From assembly GCA_030374735.1 (NCBI GenBank), contig JASCIV010000028.1, forward strand, positions 1 through 64,000: a stretch of DNA of 64,000 nucleotides. Reading direction: 5' to 3'. The notes beneath the pieces are model-generated. The model had not been told where the DNA came from and made no database searches. It saw only the letters and a program-made list of their open reading frames with translations. The translations under genes were made by a program, and so were the position numbers. Every line of letters starts with the position of its first letter. Position 1 is the first letter of the stretch. This DNA is from Gracilaria caudata. Lineage: Eukaryota; Rhodophyta; Florideophyceae; Gracilariales; Gracilariaceae. Of the stretch, positions 28,438 through 38,715 are shown piece after piece.

Positions 28438-29838
28438 TCAAAGCTTTGTGGCAGAGTAAGTGAGACTATTGGGTGTCTTCCGAAAGCGGTATGGTTTTCT
28501 AGAGAAAGAAAGACATTTCGCTATGCGCCGCCTTGCCTCCTTGACATCGCTTGTCAGATTGGGAAGCCTCTCCAGGAAATCGCTGACAATGTCATCAATA
28601 GATGCCTGATTATTGTGTTTCCAGATGATGGAAGCGATGTGTGGAGCCAAAATGTCGAATGTTTCAATGGCAGAAGAGACATTCTTCTCCTCATGTTTGT
28701 GGGTGGCCTTGTCGGCAGATGGCGCTTTTCTCTTACGCTTCTTCGAAATGGCCTTGTCTGCGACGGAGTTGTGGGTCGTTTTAGTGGGTTGCTTGATTGG
28801 GTCACCCGGCTTGAGATGTCTGTTTGGGTGCATCTGGTTGAGCAACTTGTTGAAACGACCTTTGGCGCGTTTACCGCATTTCTCGGCCATAGTCTCGAGG
28901 TACTTGATTTCTGTCATGTTTTCAGTTATCTTTTGTTTGCGATGAGACGCTTGCGCTTTGAGATATGGAGTAACTTTGGCGATTGCTCGACTGGGCATTA
29001 GGGTGAAGAGTTTTTTTTTGTACGGGTATTTGTGCCGTGTGTTATAGAAGACGCATGGTGTCAGGTAAGGTGAATCGGACAAGATGTTGAACGCGTTTTT
29101 AATGTGTGTAACGTACGTTTGAAGCGTGGCGTTTGCTGCGTTTATGTTTTGCAATCGCCAGTGATCCTATTACAGACGGATGGAGCGCGACAGACAAAAA
29201 CGGACAAATTGATAGACTGTTAGAGTAGGAGAGTTGTGCAATATAGAGGGCTAAGAGAGTACGTACGAGTCGTAGCTGAGAAAATAGTGGATCATTTTGT
29301 TGGTTATCAAGCAAACCCAACTGTAGAAGCTGGTGGCGTAAACGCTGCTCCATTATGTTGTTGTACTGGTCGAGCATTTGCGGAGGTCCCAGCCAAGTGT
29401 TCTCGGCAGCCACGTTGGATCTTAATGGCTTGGAGGCAACCGACTGCCCTTTGCCTTCGTCGAGTAGCGCGGCTGTGAGCCTGTGGCAGAGGGGAAAAGC
29501 TGCGAGCGGATTAAGAGTGGTTGGCTGCAAAGTCTGGTGCGTGGACCTGGACGAGGAGGAGTGTTGCTCGGTCGGGGCTTGCAGAGTTGGGGTGGGAATG
29601 TGCTGCGGCTGAAAGACGGCGAGCTGTTCGGAGCAAACTGGATGGAAGTACTGGCGGTCGAGACGGGGGAGCGCGGTCAGTGACGTGGCGTGGAAGGTAG
29701 GGAGGGCAGCGCTTGGCTGTGACGTACAGGCTCCATGTGGTACCAGAAAAAATCTTGGGTGGCATGGCGGAGGGGGTCATACGTGCCGGACGGCAGGAAA
29801 GTGTCATCAGGCAGCGCGTGGTCGCGCGCGGGCTTCAT
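28438..29838 (-). CDS. ADA3/NGG1-like SAGA subunit, four-exon model
   Basis: Exons 29838-29728, 29650-29267, 29166-29117 and 28990-28438 join in frame to a 365-residue protein. Introns are 77, 100 and 126 nt; all three donors are GTACGT, with CTGAC or CTAAC branch sites and CAG/TAG acceptors. The third intron is a multiple of three and could be retained. Exon 1-2 fusion gives DFFWYHMEPYFHPVCSEQL, and exon 2 contains FPLCHRLTAALLDEG and LGPPQMLDQYNNIMEQRLR followed by HQLLQLGLLD. This parallels the Ada3 C-terminal domain (YGPLTQRLLSALIEE, GPQELLELE.RI..EL.ALGLL.). ADA3 links Gcn5 acetyltransferase to SAGA. The last exon adds a helical segment, an NLS-like KKRKRKAP and a conserved-looking C-terminus (SIDDIVSDFLERLP) I cannot assign. 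That exon alone could be a separate gene from ATG 28998. Confidence 0.65.
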
Positions 29839-30245
29839 GGCGACGACGGCGGGGTGGAGCGGCGCGGAGCGCGGTGCGGGCGCCGCGCGGAGACAACGGC
29901 GGGCGCAACGGCGGAGGCTGCGGGCGCGGGTGGTGGCGAAGGCGGTGTGTGGATGGGCGCGAGCCGCGTGTGTGCGGATGCGCGTGCCATTTTCGGCGCG
30001 TTTTCGGGTAAGGTTAATTCGCATAACGCGCCAACAGCAGCTGGTGGTGCGTGATGCTAGCCGTGCGCGCGCGCGTCCCGCGCCGTGACGCGCGTTCAAT
30101 TGAACCGCAGATCCGCCTCCGGCTCGGGCGGCGGGTGTGTAGTGGACGATTCGCCAACCGTCGCTGCGCAGCTGAATCGACGCAGCATGCGCAGCTTGAA
30201 GCAGGCGTGGTGACTTTGGAGTGTCTGTGCTTCGAGAGTGTCAGT

Positions 30246-30725
30246 ATGACTTCATGTGACGCTGCCGATGCTCACCCCCGTGCTGATGCTTTGTTACTAT
30301 CGGACTGGATGGAAGCTTCACTAGGTGCGATGGACGCTTCGCCGCTCGCATGCACCGCGCCACCGCGGATCGTGTCTACACTTCCCTACGACGCGCAGGG
30401 TATTCCGCAGCCGTCGCGACCGAGGACGGCTGCCGGCTCGCAGAGACGCTTGGGAGGCGTGGCCAGTGGCAGAGGTGGTGCACCGTCTTCTGTGGTTGAG
30501 AAGCGACTGGCAAGAGCGCTTCGAAATCGCGAAAGTGCCAGAAGAAGTCGGCTGAAGAGCAAGATGAGAGTGCAGAATTTGGAGCTTTCTCTTGCATCGT
30601 TGAAGGAGGAGAATTGTTTGCTGAGGAACGCACTGTACCAGATTCTACCGGTGTGTCTGCAGAGGTGCCCGAGACTGAGGTCGCAACTTCGTGCATTGCT
30701 CGTGGAGCTGAAGCTTCTGGGCTGA
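30246..30725 (+). CDS. bZIP transcription factor
   Basis: A 159-residue protein whose C-terminal half is a bZIP domain. The basic region (~87-106) has the invariant N-x7-R pair as Asn94 and Arg102 in NRESARRSR, followed by a short zipper with hydrophobic heptads at Leu112, Leu119 and Leu126 (NLELSLASLKEEN). Such proteins bind ACGT- or TGACG-type sites as dimers in the nucleus. The N-terminal half is Pro/Ala-rich with a hydrophobic-acidic LLLSDWMEASLG patch that could activate transcription. The frame is open upstream but the ATG at 30246 is the first credible start. The zipper is short (about three heptads), so dimer stability may be low or heteromeric. Confidence 0.88.
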   Translation: MTSCDAADAHPRADALLLSDWMEASLGAMDASPLACTAPPRIVSTLPYDAQGIPQPSRPRTAAGSQRRLGGVASGRGGAPSSVVEKRLARALRNRESARRSRLKSKMRVQNLELSLASLKEENCLLRNALYQILPVCLQRCPRLRSQLRALLVELKLLG

Positions 30726-32538
30726 TGGATTTTGTTGTGTGGCATGTTGCGTCTGCATAACTAACTCGTATCTAATGAATAAATCTAAGCGCGCTTTTGT
30801 GTGACTCTCTTTGTTCCATCGATGCGGGGCAGCGAGCCGATGGTTATCACACAGCCCTCCGTGGTTTGACTCGACTCGTAACCTTTATTAACGCTCTCGC
30901 TGCCGTTGACAGCGGTTAGCCTTTTTGTCCAGCGACACCAAAAATACGCACGTTGGTGCGGAGGACGGGCTTAGCCAGTGCGTGCGGGCGCTAACAAAGA
31001 AAACGAATACAGAGATACACGAATAATGGTACCTGTATGAGAAGGCCAACTGTACCGTCGTACCAACATTGCATGCCTGCCATGGGGTCAGGCTACCGAC
31101 GTTTGAGCACTCCCCCTCCCTCTGCCCCTATCACTCATTTCGAATTGTGTCATACAGGTATTAATGCGGTTCAAAATGTGGATCATTGTTAGCAGGGGGC
31201 CGCCCGGTACTGCGCAAGGACGAGCAGCCAAAATTCTCAGCAGAAAAGGAGCCCACGCTGCATAACACGAATGCCAAGCAGCGTTCCGCGCACAACTTCC
31301 CAAAAAGTACATTCCTCGCGTAGCGCCTTGCTGCCAGCAAAGAGACCTGACCGTAGCGGTGCGCGCCGCACTGCTGCAATGCGCAGCTGCATCTCTGCAA
31401 CTGATCAGAATGAGAAAATGTTAGCGTTCTAATCATTTGACGTGTTGTGACATATTGGTTACCTTGGTCGCGAACCTTATTTGTCTTAGCTCATGCTAGC
31501 TCTTACGTAACAAGTATCGCAGATACCATACATGATAGATAACAGTACCAGCTGCTATTCGCTTAGGAAGGACTCCTTTCAGAGAAGTACGGGACGTAAC
31601 TAATCCGAGTATGGAGGGGGTGTGGAATACGTCCCATTTTTCTTAACGAAATGATGCTCCATGCAGCGCCGTTGCATGCGGGCGGTAGACGGGTAACTAC
31701 AACAAAGAGAGCACTGCTGATGTTGGTGTACGTTTGTGTAGGTGGCACAGCGACGTGATCACATGACGCTGAGTTTTGAGTTCAGCGCTGAACGTAATTC
31801 ACGTAGAACGTTCAGAAAGTGCGCCCTTGATCGGGCCGCACTGACAGCGAAGCAGCGGGAACAAACACAGTGCGACACTGCTAAGCTAGCGGCGCGATCG
31901 CACTGTTCAACACGGCCTCACGAGGATCACAAGAGATGGCACCTTGCACTGGCACGAACTGCGAAGCAGACTGAGCGGTAGAGAGATAATAAGAGTCAGG
32001 TGCATTGCGCAAGGCCTGACGAAGGAAGTGGAGTGATACGAGAAGATACGAATTTTTCATCTATCAGGCAAAATCTTGTGGCGATCCAATGCTGCTTTGA
32101 GAGGTAAGCGGATGGACGGACACTCGAGAGACGGCGATGTGTGGTGTTTGGACAAGAAGTTGGCGCAATGCGAAGCACGTCACATAGACAAAACGAGAGT
32201 AGATGTATGATATGAACAAACTAATTCTTTACAATTTGGCGAGTGCGTAAACAGCACTCACGAGTTTAGCATTTTGAGGTAGCGATTGGTGAACTATGTT
32301 GTTTGGCAGTTTGCAGTAAATGGGGCTTGCCAAGCAGCAACAGGACAGTGATGTCGAAAAGTGGGGTGGCGGGTTAAGAAAGACAGCTAACGAAATGAAC
32401 AGAGTGACGACCACGACGACGGCAAATACCCGGCGATGACTCGAAAATCCGAACAGTTTTTCAGTTGTTGTTGTTAGTTGTCTCAAGGAAAAAACAAAAC
32501 AAACAAGCGCACAGCGGCGACTCCGCAGGCGGTGGTGC
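30726..32538. other. Gene-poor intergenic region, 1.8 kb
   Basis: No gene, tRNA or snRNA was recognised. Short frames on both strands lack conserved-looking segments. It separates the bZIP gene from the small Ser-rich gene. Confidence 0.4.
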
Positions 32539-32868
32539 TCAGAAGTCGAAGGGATCTTGCTTGTCGCTCCTTGAGGCGGCGATCTCTCGCTTGTCCTGCT
32601 CGAACGAGGGCAGCGCGGTTTCTTGCCACACAGAAGACAGCTGGAACAGATGGGCGTTTGTGAGATCCGTGAGCGAGGTGAGCACAGGCGTGGGCGAACG
32701 CCTCAACTTGTAGCCACATTCGCTCGACGAGAGAGAGGAAGAAGAGGACGACGACAGAGAAGAGGACAGGGGCGAATCCGGAATGACCTGCACGGAACCG
32801 AACATGATGCCCTTCTTCTGGTGACGCTTGGGGGTAGAGGCGGCGGGGGAGCTGGCGTTACGAGGCAT
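32539..32868 (-). CDS. Small Ser-rich protein, function unknown
   Basis: ATG 32868 opens a 109-residue frame. It has a basic N-terminus (TPKRHQKKG), then MFGSVQVIPDSPLSSS with a long Ser run, and ends with LTDLTNAHLFQLSSVWQ and a charged tail finishing SDKQDPFDF. Basic head, phosphorylatable Ser tract and short hydrophobic motif suggest an intrinsically disordered regulatory protein, for example one docking a kinase or cell-cycle partner. I recognise no family. It is divergently placed from the RsfS gene. The main doubt is whether so short a frame is truly coding; the ordered C-terminal segment and good ATG support it. Confidence 0.5.
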   Translation of the reverse strand: MPRNASSPAASTPKRHQKKGIMFGSVQVIPDSPLSSSLSSSSSSSLSSSECGYKLRRSPTPVLTSLTDLTNAHLFQLSSVWQETALPSFEQDKREIAASRSDKQDPFDF

Positions 32869-33679
32869 GCTGAGAAGATGAGTTGAACAAGAACAAGAGC
32901 TCAGAGAACGAGAAGACGAGTGGTGAACGATGCTGAGAAGTGTGAGCACACGGCGGTCGACGTGCTGTGTCGCAGCGCCGACCGCGCTTTTGAGCACAGC
33001 GCCGAGCGCGTCGCTCAGCAAGCGCAGCGCGAGGCGGAGACGCCACGCACTCTACAAAAGACACGTGGTAGCAACGCCATGCGCCTCGTTTCAAACGCGA
33101 CGCCGCACGCGGCGCTGTAAACGACGCTGGAACAAAGCTGTGGCAGACACGTCATGGCATTCGCCGCGCGGAGGCGTGCCATGAGCTGCGCTCGGTGCGC
33201 GCCTCGCTGCGACGCGCGCGATGCAGAACGCGGCCATGTCCTTCTCGGTTGTTGCCCGCAAAAATTCCACAGCCGCGATTGCTGGCGCGCTTCCTTTCCA
33301 TCATGGCTGCCTTTTCTGTCACCTTTTCCGCGCGCTCCCCGTGGCTGAAAGCGCGCAGCTCGCCGTCGTGCGCCAGCTGGCCACGTGGCGAGACTCGTTC
33401 GCGTGTGCAGAGCTCGATAGCAGTGCCCCCCTCGCCGTTGATCAGAATAGCTCCAAGTCCGATGCAAAAGGTCGTAATTACTTTGCCACCATTTCTGCAG
33501 ATGGACGCCAATTGTTTTCGAACATTGCTCTGTTGGCACGCTGCCATAAAAATCCACCAAAATTCGCCACTTTTTTACATTTCCGTTGTCTCTGCGATTC
33601 CCATTTCCGTGTTGCAATGCATCACACGCCGACCATTCTGCCACCTCGGACGAACCGTCGTGGGTTTGTCACCATCGCC
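32869..33679. other. Divergent intergenic region
   Basis: CG-rich region serving the Ser-rich gene and the RsfS gene. The RsfS frame is open through much of it, with further in-frame ATGs, but the encoded residues look unstructured. Confidence 0.4.
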
Positions 33680-34315
33680 ATGTTGGCAGAAGCATTCGCG
33701 CTTCTGCGTTGTCTACCGCTTCGTAGAGCCGCGGCATACCGCACGAAAGCCGCATCCGCCCTCAGAACTCTCTGCGCCGACTCCACGCTCGCCGAAGCCA
33801 ACCGCGACCGCGCGCTAGCCTACCTCCAGGAACACTCCCCCGCCTCCACGCCACATCCGCCGCCCACGTCCACGTCCACCTCCCCCCCGCCCACGCTCCC
33901 CAGCGCCGCGGCACGAGAGCGCGTGCACAAGTTTGTGCCGCGCGTGTCTGGCTCAATACCACAGCCGCTAGCCATCAAGACGCTGCTAGAGACGGAGCAC
34001 GGCGCTTTGCAGGTGCAGCTGCTCGATGTGAGGGAGAAGGCGTCGTTTGCCGATTGGCTGTTGGTTTGCTGCGGAGTTGCGCCTTCTCATGTGCGCGCTA
34101 TTGCGCACGGTTTGAAGCATGATATGCGTGCGTGTGGCGTTTTAGTTGATGGGGAGCTTGTTTCGCTGTGCGGCTCGGAAAGTCACGATTGGATTGTGGT
34201 CGACATTGGACCGGTGGTGGTACATGTCATGACGGAGCACGCTAGGGAGCATTACCAACTGGAGCAGCTTTGGTTGCCTGATAATCAAGCGCATGCCGAA
34301 GCTCAACAGCCTTGA
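33680..34315 (+). CDS. Ribosomal silencing factor RsfS/Iojap/MALSU1-like, organellar
   Basis: A 211-residue protein. Residues 1-30 (MLAEAFALLRCLPLRRAAAY...) are Arg-rich, acid-free apart from Glu4 and amphipathic, typical of a mitochondrial presequence. A Pro/Thr-rich linker follows, then the RsfS domain (~95-200): LDVREKASFADWLLVCCG, RAIAHGLKHDM, ESHDWIVVDIGPVVVHVMTEHAREHYQLEQLW. The last segments are near-perfect matches to the family consensus (D..D.V..D.G.V.VH.M....R..Y.LE.LW). RsfS binds ribosomal protein uL14 of bacterial-type large subunits and blocks subunit joining or aids assembly. Mitochondrial location is inferred; a plastid form is the alternative. The stop is only 4 bp from the stop of the converging amidohydrolase gene. 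Confidence 0.85.
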   Translation: MLAEAFALLRCLPLRRAAAYRTKAASALRTLCADSTLAEANRDRALAYLQEHSPASTPHPPPTSTSTSPPPTLPSAAARERVHKFVPRVSGSIPQPLAIKTLLETEHGALQVQLLDVREKASFADWLLVCCGVAPSHVRAIAHGLKHDMRACGVLVDGELVSLCGSESHDWIVVDIGPVVVHVMTEHAREHYQLEQLWLPDNQAHAEAQQP

Positions 34316-34319
34316 TTGC

Positions 34320-35297
34320 TCAAAGTTTATACAGACTCGCCGCTGTGTCACCGCTTATCCATTTCCTATCGTTCGCGTTCAGTTCCACTTCTTCAAGGAT
34401 GCTCATCGCATTCTTGTACTCGTATTGCTCCTTGACGAACGGATAATCCGAACCGAGTAGCAATCTGTGCGCCCCAAAATGCTGCACCAAACTGCGCACC
34501 AACGCGTGCAAATCGCTGTGAGGCCATGTTTGTGCAGAAACTCGAAACCACGCCGAAGTCTTCACGTAAACGTTCTCATATTTTGCGAGCTGCAACACTC
34601 GTTTCTGCGCCTCGTTCGATTCGCTGGGAGAAGCGAACGCAAAATGATCAAGCAATATCTTCGTATCTGCACAACTTTTCACCAACACTTCAACTTCATC
34701 CAACTGATGAGCGCGAGCGAATAATGCCACTGGAATCTCTAGTATGCCTGCCTCATGCACTAGTTCCGTCACACATTTGTTTCGAAACCCATCCGTTGTG
34801 AACGTCGGGTTGACACGAATGCCGCGAAATCCGGCTGCTACCAATCTGTGTAGCTCGCGTTTCGCCGCTGGTGGCTCTTGCGTTGTGTCGGCTAGTGCCA
34901 CCCCCACGAAGCGATCGGGGAAACTTTTGATGGCGGCTGTGACGCAGTCGTGATTGAACTTGTAGTTGATGGGTTGTAGGATGATGGTCTTGTCAACGCC
35001 GGCTGCATCCATGTTGGCAATCAGGTCTTGTGCGGTGCCGATGATTGGCGGTAGTGGATGATCTGCATGCGTCTGGAAATTGTTGTCCCACACGTGAACG
35101 TGCGCGTCTACCTTCATTGTGGCGGAGACGGGTGTGCGACGTGAGTGAACGCGCGTTGAGAGGAGCCTTGTCACTGTTGTTGGCAATGCTCCTAGAAACG
35201 AACTATATTGAACGGGAACGGCAGCTTGGAACGCGTACGATAGCGAGGACATCTCCAATATTGCCACATCTCTTGACTGAGTTGGAGATGATGTCAT
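34320..35297 (-). CDS. Amidohydrolase-2 family TIM-barrel hydrolase, probably organellar
   Basis: A 325-residue protein. About 60 N-terminal residues (with a second ATG at 35252, MSSLSYAFQAAVPVQY) resemble a transit peptide. The rest is an amidohydrolase-2 barrel: the metal-binding DAHVHVWD motif at its start, IILQP and RFVGVALADTT mid-barrel, AGFRGIRVNP, ILLDHFAFASP with a metal-ligand-type His, and the terminal LLLGSDYPFV motif with the catalytic Asp. Family members hydrolyse or decarboxylate cyclic amides, lactones and carboxylates (for example 2-pyrone-4,6-dicarboxylate lactonase); the substrate here cannot be read from sequence. The gene converges with RsfS, their stop codons being almost adjacent. 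Confidence 0.85.
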   Translation of the reverse strand: MTSSPTQSRDVAILEMSSLSYAFQAAVPVQYSSFLGALPTTVTRLLSTRVHSRRTPVSATMKVDAHVHVWDNNFQTHADHPLPPIIGTAQDLIANMDAAGVDKTIILQPINYKFNHDCVTAAIKSFPDRFVGVALADTTQEPPAAKRELHRLVAAGFRGIRVNPTFTTDGFRNKCVTELVHEAGILEIPVALFARAHQLDEVEVLVKSCADTKILLDHFAFASPSESNEAQKRVLQLAKYENVYVKTSAWFRVSAQTWPHSDLHALVRSLVQHFGAHRLLLGSDYPFVKEQYEYKNAMSILEEVELNANDRKWISGDTAASLYKL

Positions 35298-37274
35298 CGA
35301 TTAACGTACTCGAGCAGAGCCGCGAGGAGATCTTCGCGTGGATGAACATTTTCACAAAAGATTTGAACTCAAAGTGATGGTTTTTGGCGAAACGGACCAC
35401 CTGTTGTGCTTTCCGCCACACGTCAGCAGAGTTTTGACACTCGCAGCTGCACTTCCAACGACTGTAACCTGGTATCGATAGAAGGCAAACATGTTATCAT
35501 GATGATGTTAGCCTTCTATCGTGACTGACGTTCATTGCAACTACTGTAGTTGCTGGTATTAGTTGCTGTGATCGCCTCCGCAACTGTGAACATAGGTGCG
35601 CAAGGAAAGTATTGATAACAGTTTGAGTGGGAGCCGCGTGAAAGTCGTAGTTGACTGACAGAGATCAAAACCAGAAGAAGAATGCTATGGGTCACCAACC
35701 GATCAACCTCTCGCTGATGAAGGCTCGAGGCATTCTTCAGATGCCTCGAATGTGAACAACTGCCATCACGTCCTTCCCCTTCGGCTTGCTTTCTGTGTAG
35801 AGATTACCTTTGCATTGCTAACCTTCATTTTGCCTTGTAATTGAATCCGTGGAACAATCCACTTCCTTCAGTTCAGGGCGGTCTGTCAAGTTTCGTGTCG
35901 TTCCGTGAAGAGTCGCCAGCCAAATCGCTCAGGGAAATCGGTCTCAACACGCCTCAAACTTTCAGTTCATGAGCAGGTTCGGAAAAGGAAGGGGAATCAT
36001 CTTGGTTGCTACATCAGTCTTTAAGAATGGCGAAATGAAGCAAGCGTTAAGGTCTAATTGGTATATCTATAATCACTAAAATAGATATCACTCTTCAATA
36101 GAAGAACGTATCATCTTCGCAGAAAAGACGTAAACGATGAGAAATAGAACCACTGTCAAAGAACAATTCTAAGCCCAGTGTGTAGAGCTAGTCCCAGTCT
36201 TCCTCCTTTCCGCTTCCTAAAGCTTAAGATCAATGTCGTGCATCTACTACCACAAGAAGAAACATGTAAAACGTCGGCAGTGAATAATGACCTTCCTATG
36301 TGTACCGTTCAGGTCTTCTCAAAACCGACAGATTGCATTTCTTCTCAGACTTCAAAATTCTTACTCTGAACCTGATCTTCGAGCTTCTTCTCCCGTCATT
36401 TGTTCCTTCGTACAATGTGAACGTGCGCAAATAATGTCATTCTATTCTGTCTTTGTCATTAAAATGCGATGAGCGCCGAGAAGCGGGTGCATCACACAAA
36501 TAGCTTAGCAGCTCCGCGATTCGTGTATAAGCTTGTCAACATGAATTCACATTTAAGCTCCCCAACAATTCGCAGCTTCAGGTGCTTCACGTCCAAAAAA
36601 GAAAAATGACAACAATGCACATGAGGTGTGCCGAATATGGCAATCACAAAACATGTGTCTAAGGTTATCCCTTTCCATGAAAGGAAACGTGAAGGTAACG
36701 CCTTATTTCCATTTCCTCAGAAGGCACCTGAAGACGAGTAATGGAAAAAGTCAACAAAGTGAACTGTAAGGTGAACGACGCTGTCAACGTTAGAGAAGAC
36801 CATGGCAGAATTCTCAACAGAAAATGACGATTGCATTCGAAACAAAAAGAAATAGATGACGACTAGTGGTTGACAGCACACCATGAACAGAGAGCTTGAC
36901 GAAAGAACAAAAATTGCTGAATTGTAACAGCCAGCTTGTTGTGAAGCACTCGCCCTTTTTCTTTCCATTGAGGTTGTTTTGCTACACGGCTACAGGTTAT
37001 ATGTACAATGAGCGTGTCATGATTATGCTGATAAACGGGCTGTGGTGAATGTCCCGGCTGTTATGTTACAAGTAACGATTCGGACGGTAAGGGTTGCATT
37101 GACGGGTGATGTGTCTAAAGAAAGAGTATAAACGAACAAAGTAAAAACGCACAAGTATGCCAGATAAGTACAAGGGTGGAGAGTGATAGGTGGCGTACAT
37201 GGCACCGGTACTGCACTGCAGCAGGCAGTGCGCGGGGTGAGATGAGGTAGTTGAGATCGTAGTCATAGCTAAGA
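35298..37274. other. Gene-poor intergenic region, 2 kb, with hairpin
   Basis: AT-rich and without a credible gene. The one clear structure is the inverted repeat at 35476-35521. A near-match (TACAAGGGTG) to the recurrent 10-mer lies near 37157. Confidence 0.4.
35476..35521. repeat. 11-bp perfect inverted repeat, 24-nt spacer
   Basis: CGATAGAAGGC (35476-35486) and GCCTTCTATCG (35511-35521). The spacer is itself partly self-complementary (ACATG / ATGATGT), so a longer imperfect stem is possible. Confidence 0.65.
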
Positions 37275-37730
37275 TCAGGACGATTGTAGCTTGTCAGCTT
37301 CAACGTATTCCATGAGCTTGCCGCAGATAGGACAGAATCTTGTACCACTTCTTGTTTCCCAGGCGACGATACATTGCAGGTGAAAAGCATGGCCACATCG
37401 GGAAACAATCTTGGGGTTATCCTTCTCGTAAATCTCGAGACAGGTAGGGCAGACGTCTTCATCTTCGTCGTCCAAGAGATTGTATACGGCGTTGGAATCG
37501 GGTATTAACGGAGGAGGAGGGGGCGCGATGGCGGCTCCAGGCGAAGCGACTGAAATAGACAGATGCTTCTCCTCATTAACACAACGCTGGCGCAAAGCGG
37601 CTCTGTCGGACCTCGAAGTGGTGGACGACTGCTCGACACGTCGGGAAGGCGGCACGCGATTGTAGCGCGTGCTCGACGAGCCGGAAATATCACCAAGACA
37701 ATCAGAGACGGAAGACCAAGAAACACCCAT
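37275..37730 (-). CDS. RING-H2 E3 ubiquitin ligase, putatively N-myristoylated (RHB1A-like)
   Basis: A 151-residue protein. The C3H2C3 RING spans Cys94 to Cys136: CPTCLEIYEKDNPKIVSRCGH, FHLQC and CPIC. The CPTCLE.Y...NPKIV..C.H.FHL.CI..W sequence is diagnostic of the plant/algal RHB1A-type ligases. The ATG at 37730 gives MGVSWSSVSDCLG, with Gly2 and Ser6 as in an N-myristoylation signal and Cys11 as a possible palmitoylation site, so membrane attachment is likely, as in RHB1A relatives that start MGGCCCC. The middle is Ser/Pro-rich and disordered, with an acidic LLDDEDEDV stretch just before the RING. Substrates are unknown. The open frame begins three codons earlier at TTG. Confidence 0.88.
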   Translation of the reverse strand: MGVSWSSVSDCLGDISGSSSTRYNRVPPSRRVEQSSTTSRSDRAALRQRCVNEEKHLSISVASPGAAIAPPPPPLIPDSNAVYNLLDDEDEDVCPTCLEIYEKDNPKIVSRCGHAFHLQCIVAWETRSGTRFCPICGKLMEYVEADKLQSS

Positions 37731-38202
37731 GACAAGCAAATTTCAGGCGACGAAGGGGAGAGAGTAAGACGCAGCAGAGTGCGAACGACGGGGTGAAGCA
37801 AGAGCGCTGAGGCAACGGTGAGAGAGAGGCCGGCGAACGTAGCCGTCGAAAAGAGACACGCGGGCAACAAGAAGTGGGCCGCGGGAAGCGGTGGCGCGCG
37901 GGTGCGTCAAGCGCGTAGCACCGCGATGCAAGCGCCACGGGAAAGTTGCGCGCGAAGTGACTGACGGGGACGTGCGCGATTCGGCGCCGCCTCATTGGCC
38001 ACTGTGGTGGACACCCCGTGTCCATCACGATGTGGCGCGTCGCCATTGGCGCACAGCGCCGATTCACGCGTGCGGCGCGAGCATGCGCCGTCACTGACGT
38101 GTAAGACCTGAGTCAGCGTGTTATCATCGAGGTGCGTCTTCGCGTGCGCCTCGACACGAGACTGCAACGCGCAGGCGCCGGAGCTGCGACGAAGCGGAAG
38201 GC
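37731..38202. other. Divergent promoter region between RING-H2 and PPIL3-like genes
   Basis: CG-rich 472-bp region that must contain both promoters. Nothing further is recognised. Confidence 0.4.
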
Positions 38203-38715
38203 ATGAGCGTGACGTTGCGCACCGACTGCGGCGATGTCAAGGTGGAGCTGTTCTGTCGACAGGTTCCTCGCTCCGCTGCCAACTTTCTGGCATTGTGCGC
38301 CAGTGGTGCGTACGATGGCACCCCGTTCCACCGCGTGATCGCCGGCTTCATGGTGCAGGCTGGCGATCCAACCGGCGCTGGCAACGTCTCCCGCGCCGCA
38401 TTTGCGAAGCGCTTGCCGGATGAGGTCCACCCCAATCTCCACTTTGACGCCGCCGGCATGGTGGCGTTTGCCAATTCCGGTCGCGTCAGCAGCAAGGGTG
38501 TGGGTAGTCAGTTCTTCATCACGCTTGCGAAGGCCTCGCATTTGGACGCTACCTGCACCATCGTTGGTCGTGTCATACACGGCATGGACGCCGTGCGGAG
38601 AATCGCTGCGCTCGAGTGCGAAAACGACCGCCCGCTTTCGCCTGTCGTTGTGCGCTCCGTCTCCATCCACGCCAACCCGTTTGCGGACGGTTCCATTGCG
38701 TACCCTGTGAAATGA
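38203..38715 (+). CDS. Cyclophilin, PPIL3-like
   Basis: A 170-residue single-domain peptidyl-prolyl isomerase. It begins MSVTLRTDCGDVKVELFC, the exact opening of PPIL3 proteins (MSVTLHT..GDIK.E.FC), and ends with the PPIL3-specific SIHANPFAD. Catalytic-site residues are present: FHRVI (Arg/Phe of the FHR motif), GFMVQAGDPTGAG (Gln), and GSQFFIT. PPIL3 is a nuclear cyclophilin associated with the spliceosome. It has a short insertion KRLPDEVHPNLHF where family members have an EDEY-type loop. No presequence is present, separating it from the plastid cyclophilin at 45-46 kb. Confidence 0.93.
   Translation: MSVTLRTDCGDVKVELFCRQVPRSAANFLALCASGAYDGTPFHRVIAGFMVQAGDPTGAGNVSRAAFAKRLPDEVHPNLHFDAAGMVAFANSGRVSSKGVGSQFFITLAKASHLDATCTIVGRVIHGMDAVRRIAALECENDRPLSPVVVRSVSIHANPFADGSIAYPVK

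Noticed and set aside
28339..29001. A 220-codon plus-strand frame over the ADA3-like last exon
   Set aside because: Cys/Phe/Leu-rich antisense composition; the minus strand gives spliced, family-like sequence.
31001..31030. ATACAGAGATACACG, considered as a U6 snRNA core
   Set aside because: Only the short ACAGAGA box matches; the remaining U6 stem-loop and AGC triad are absent.
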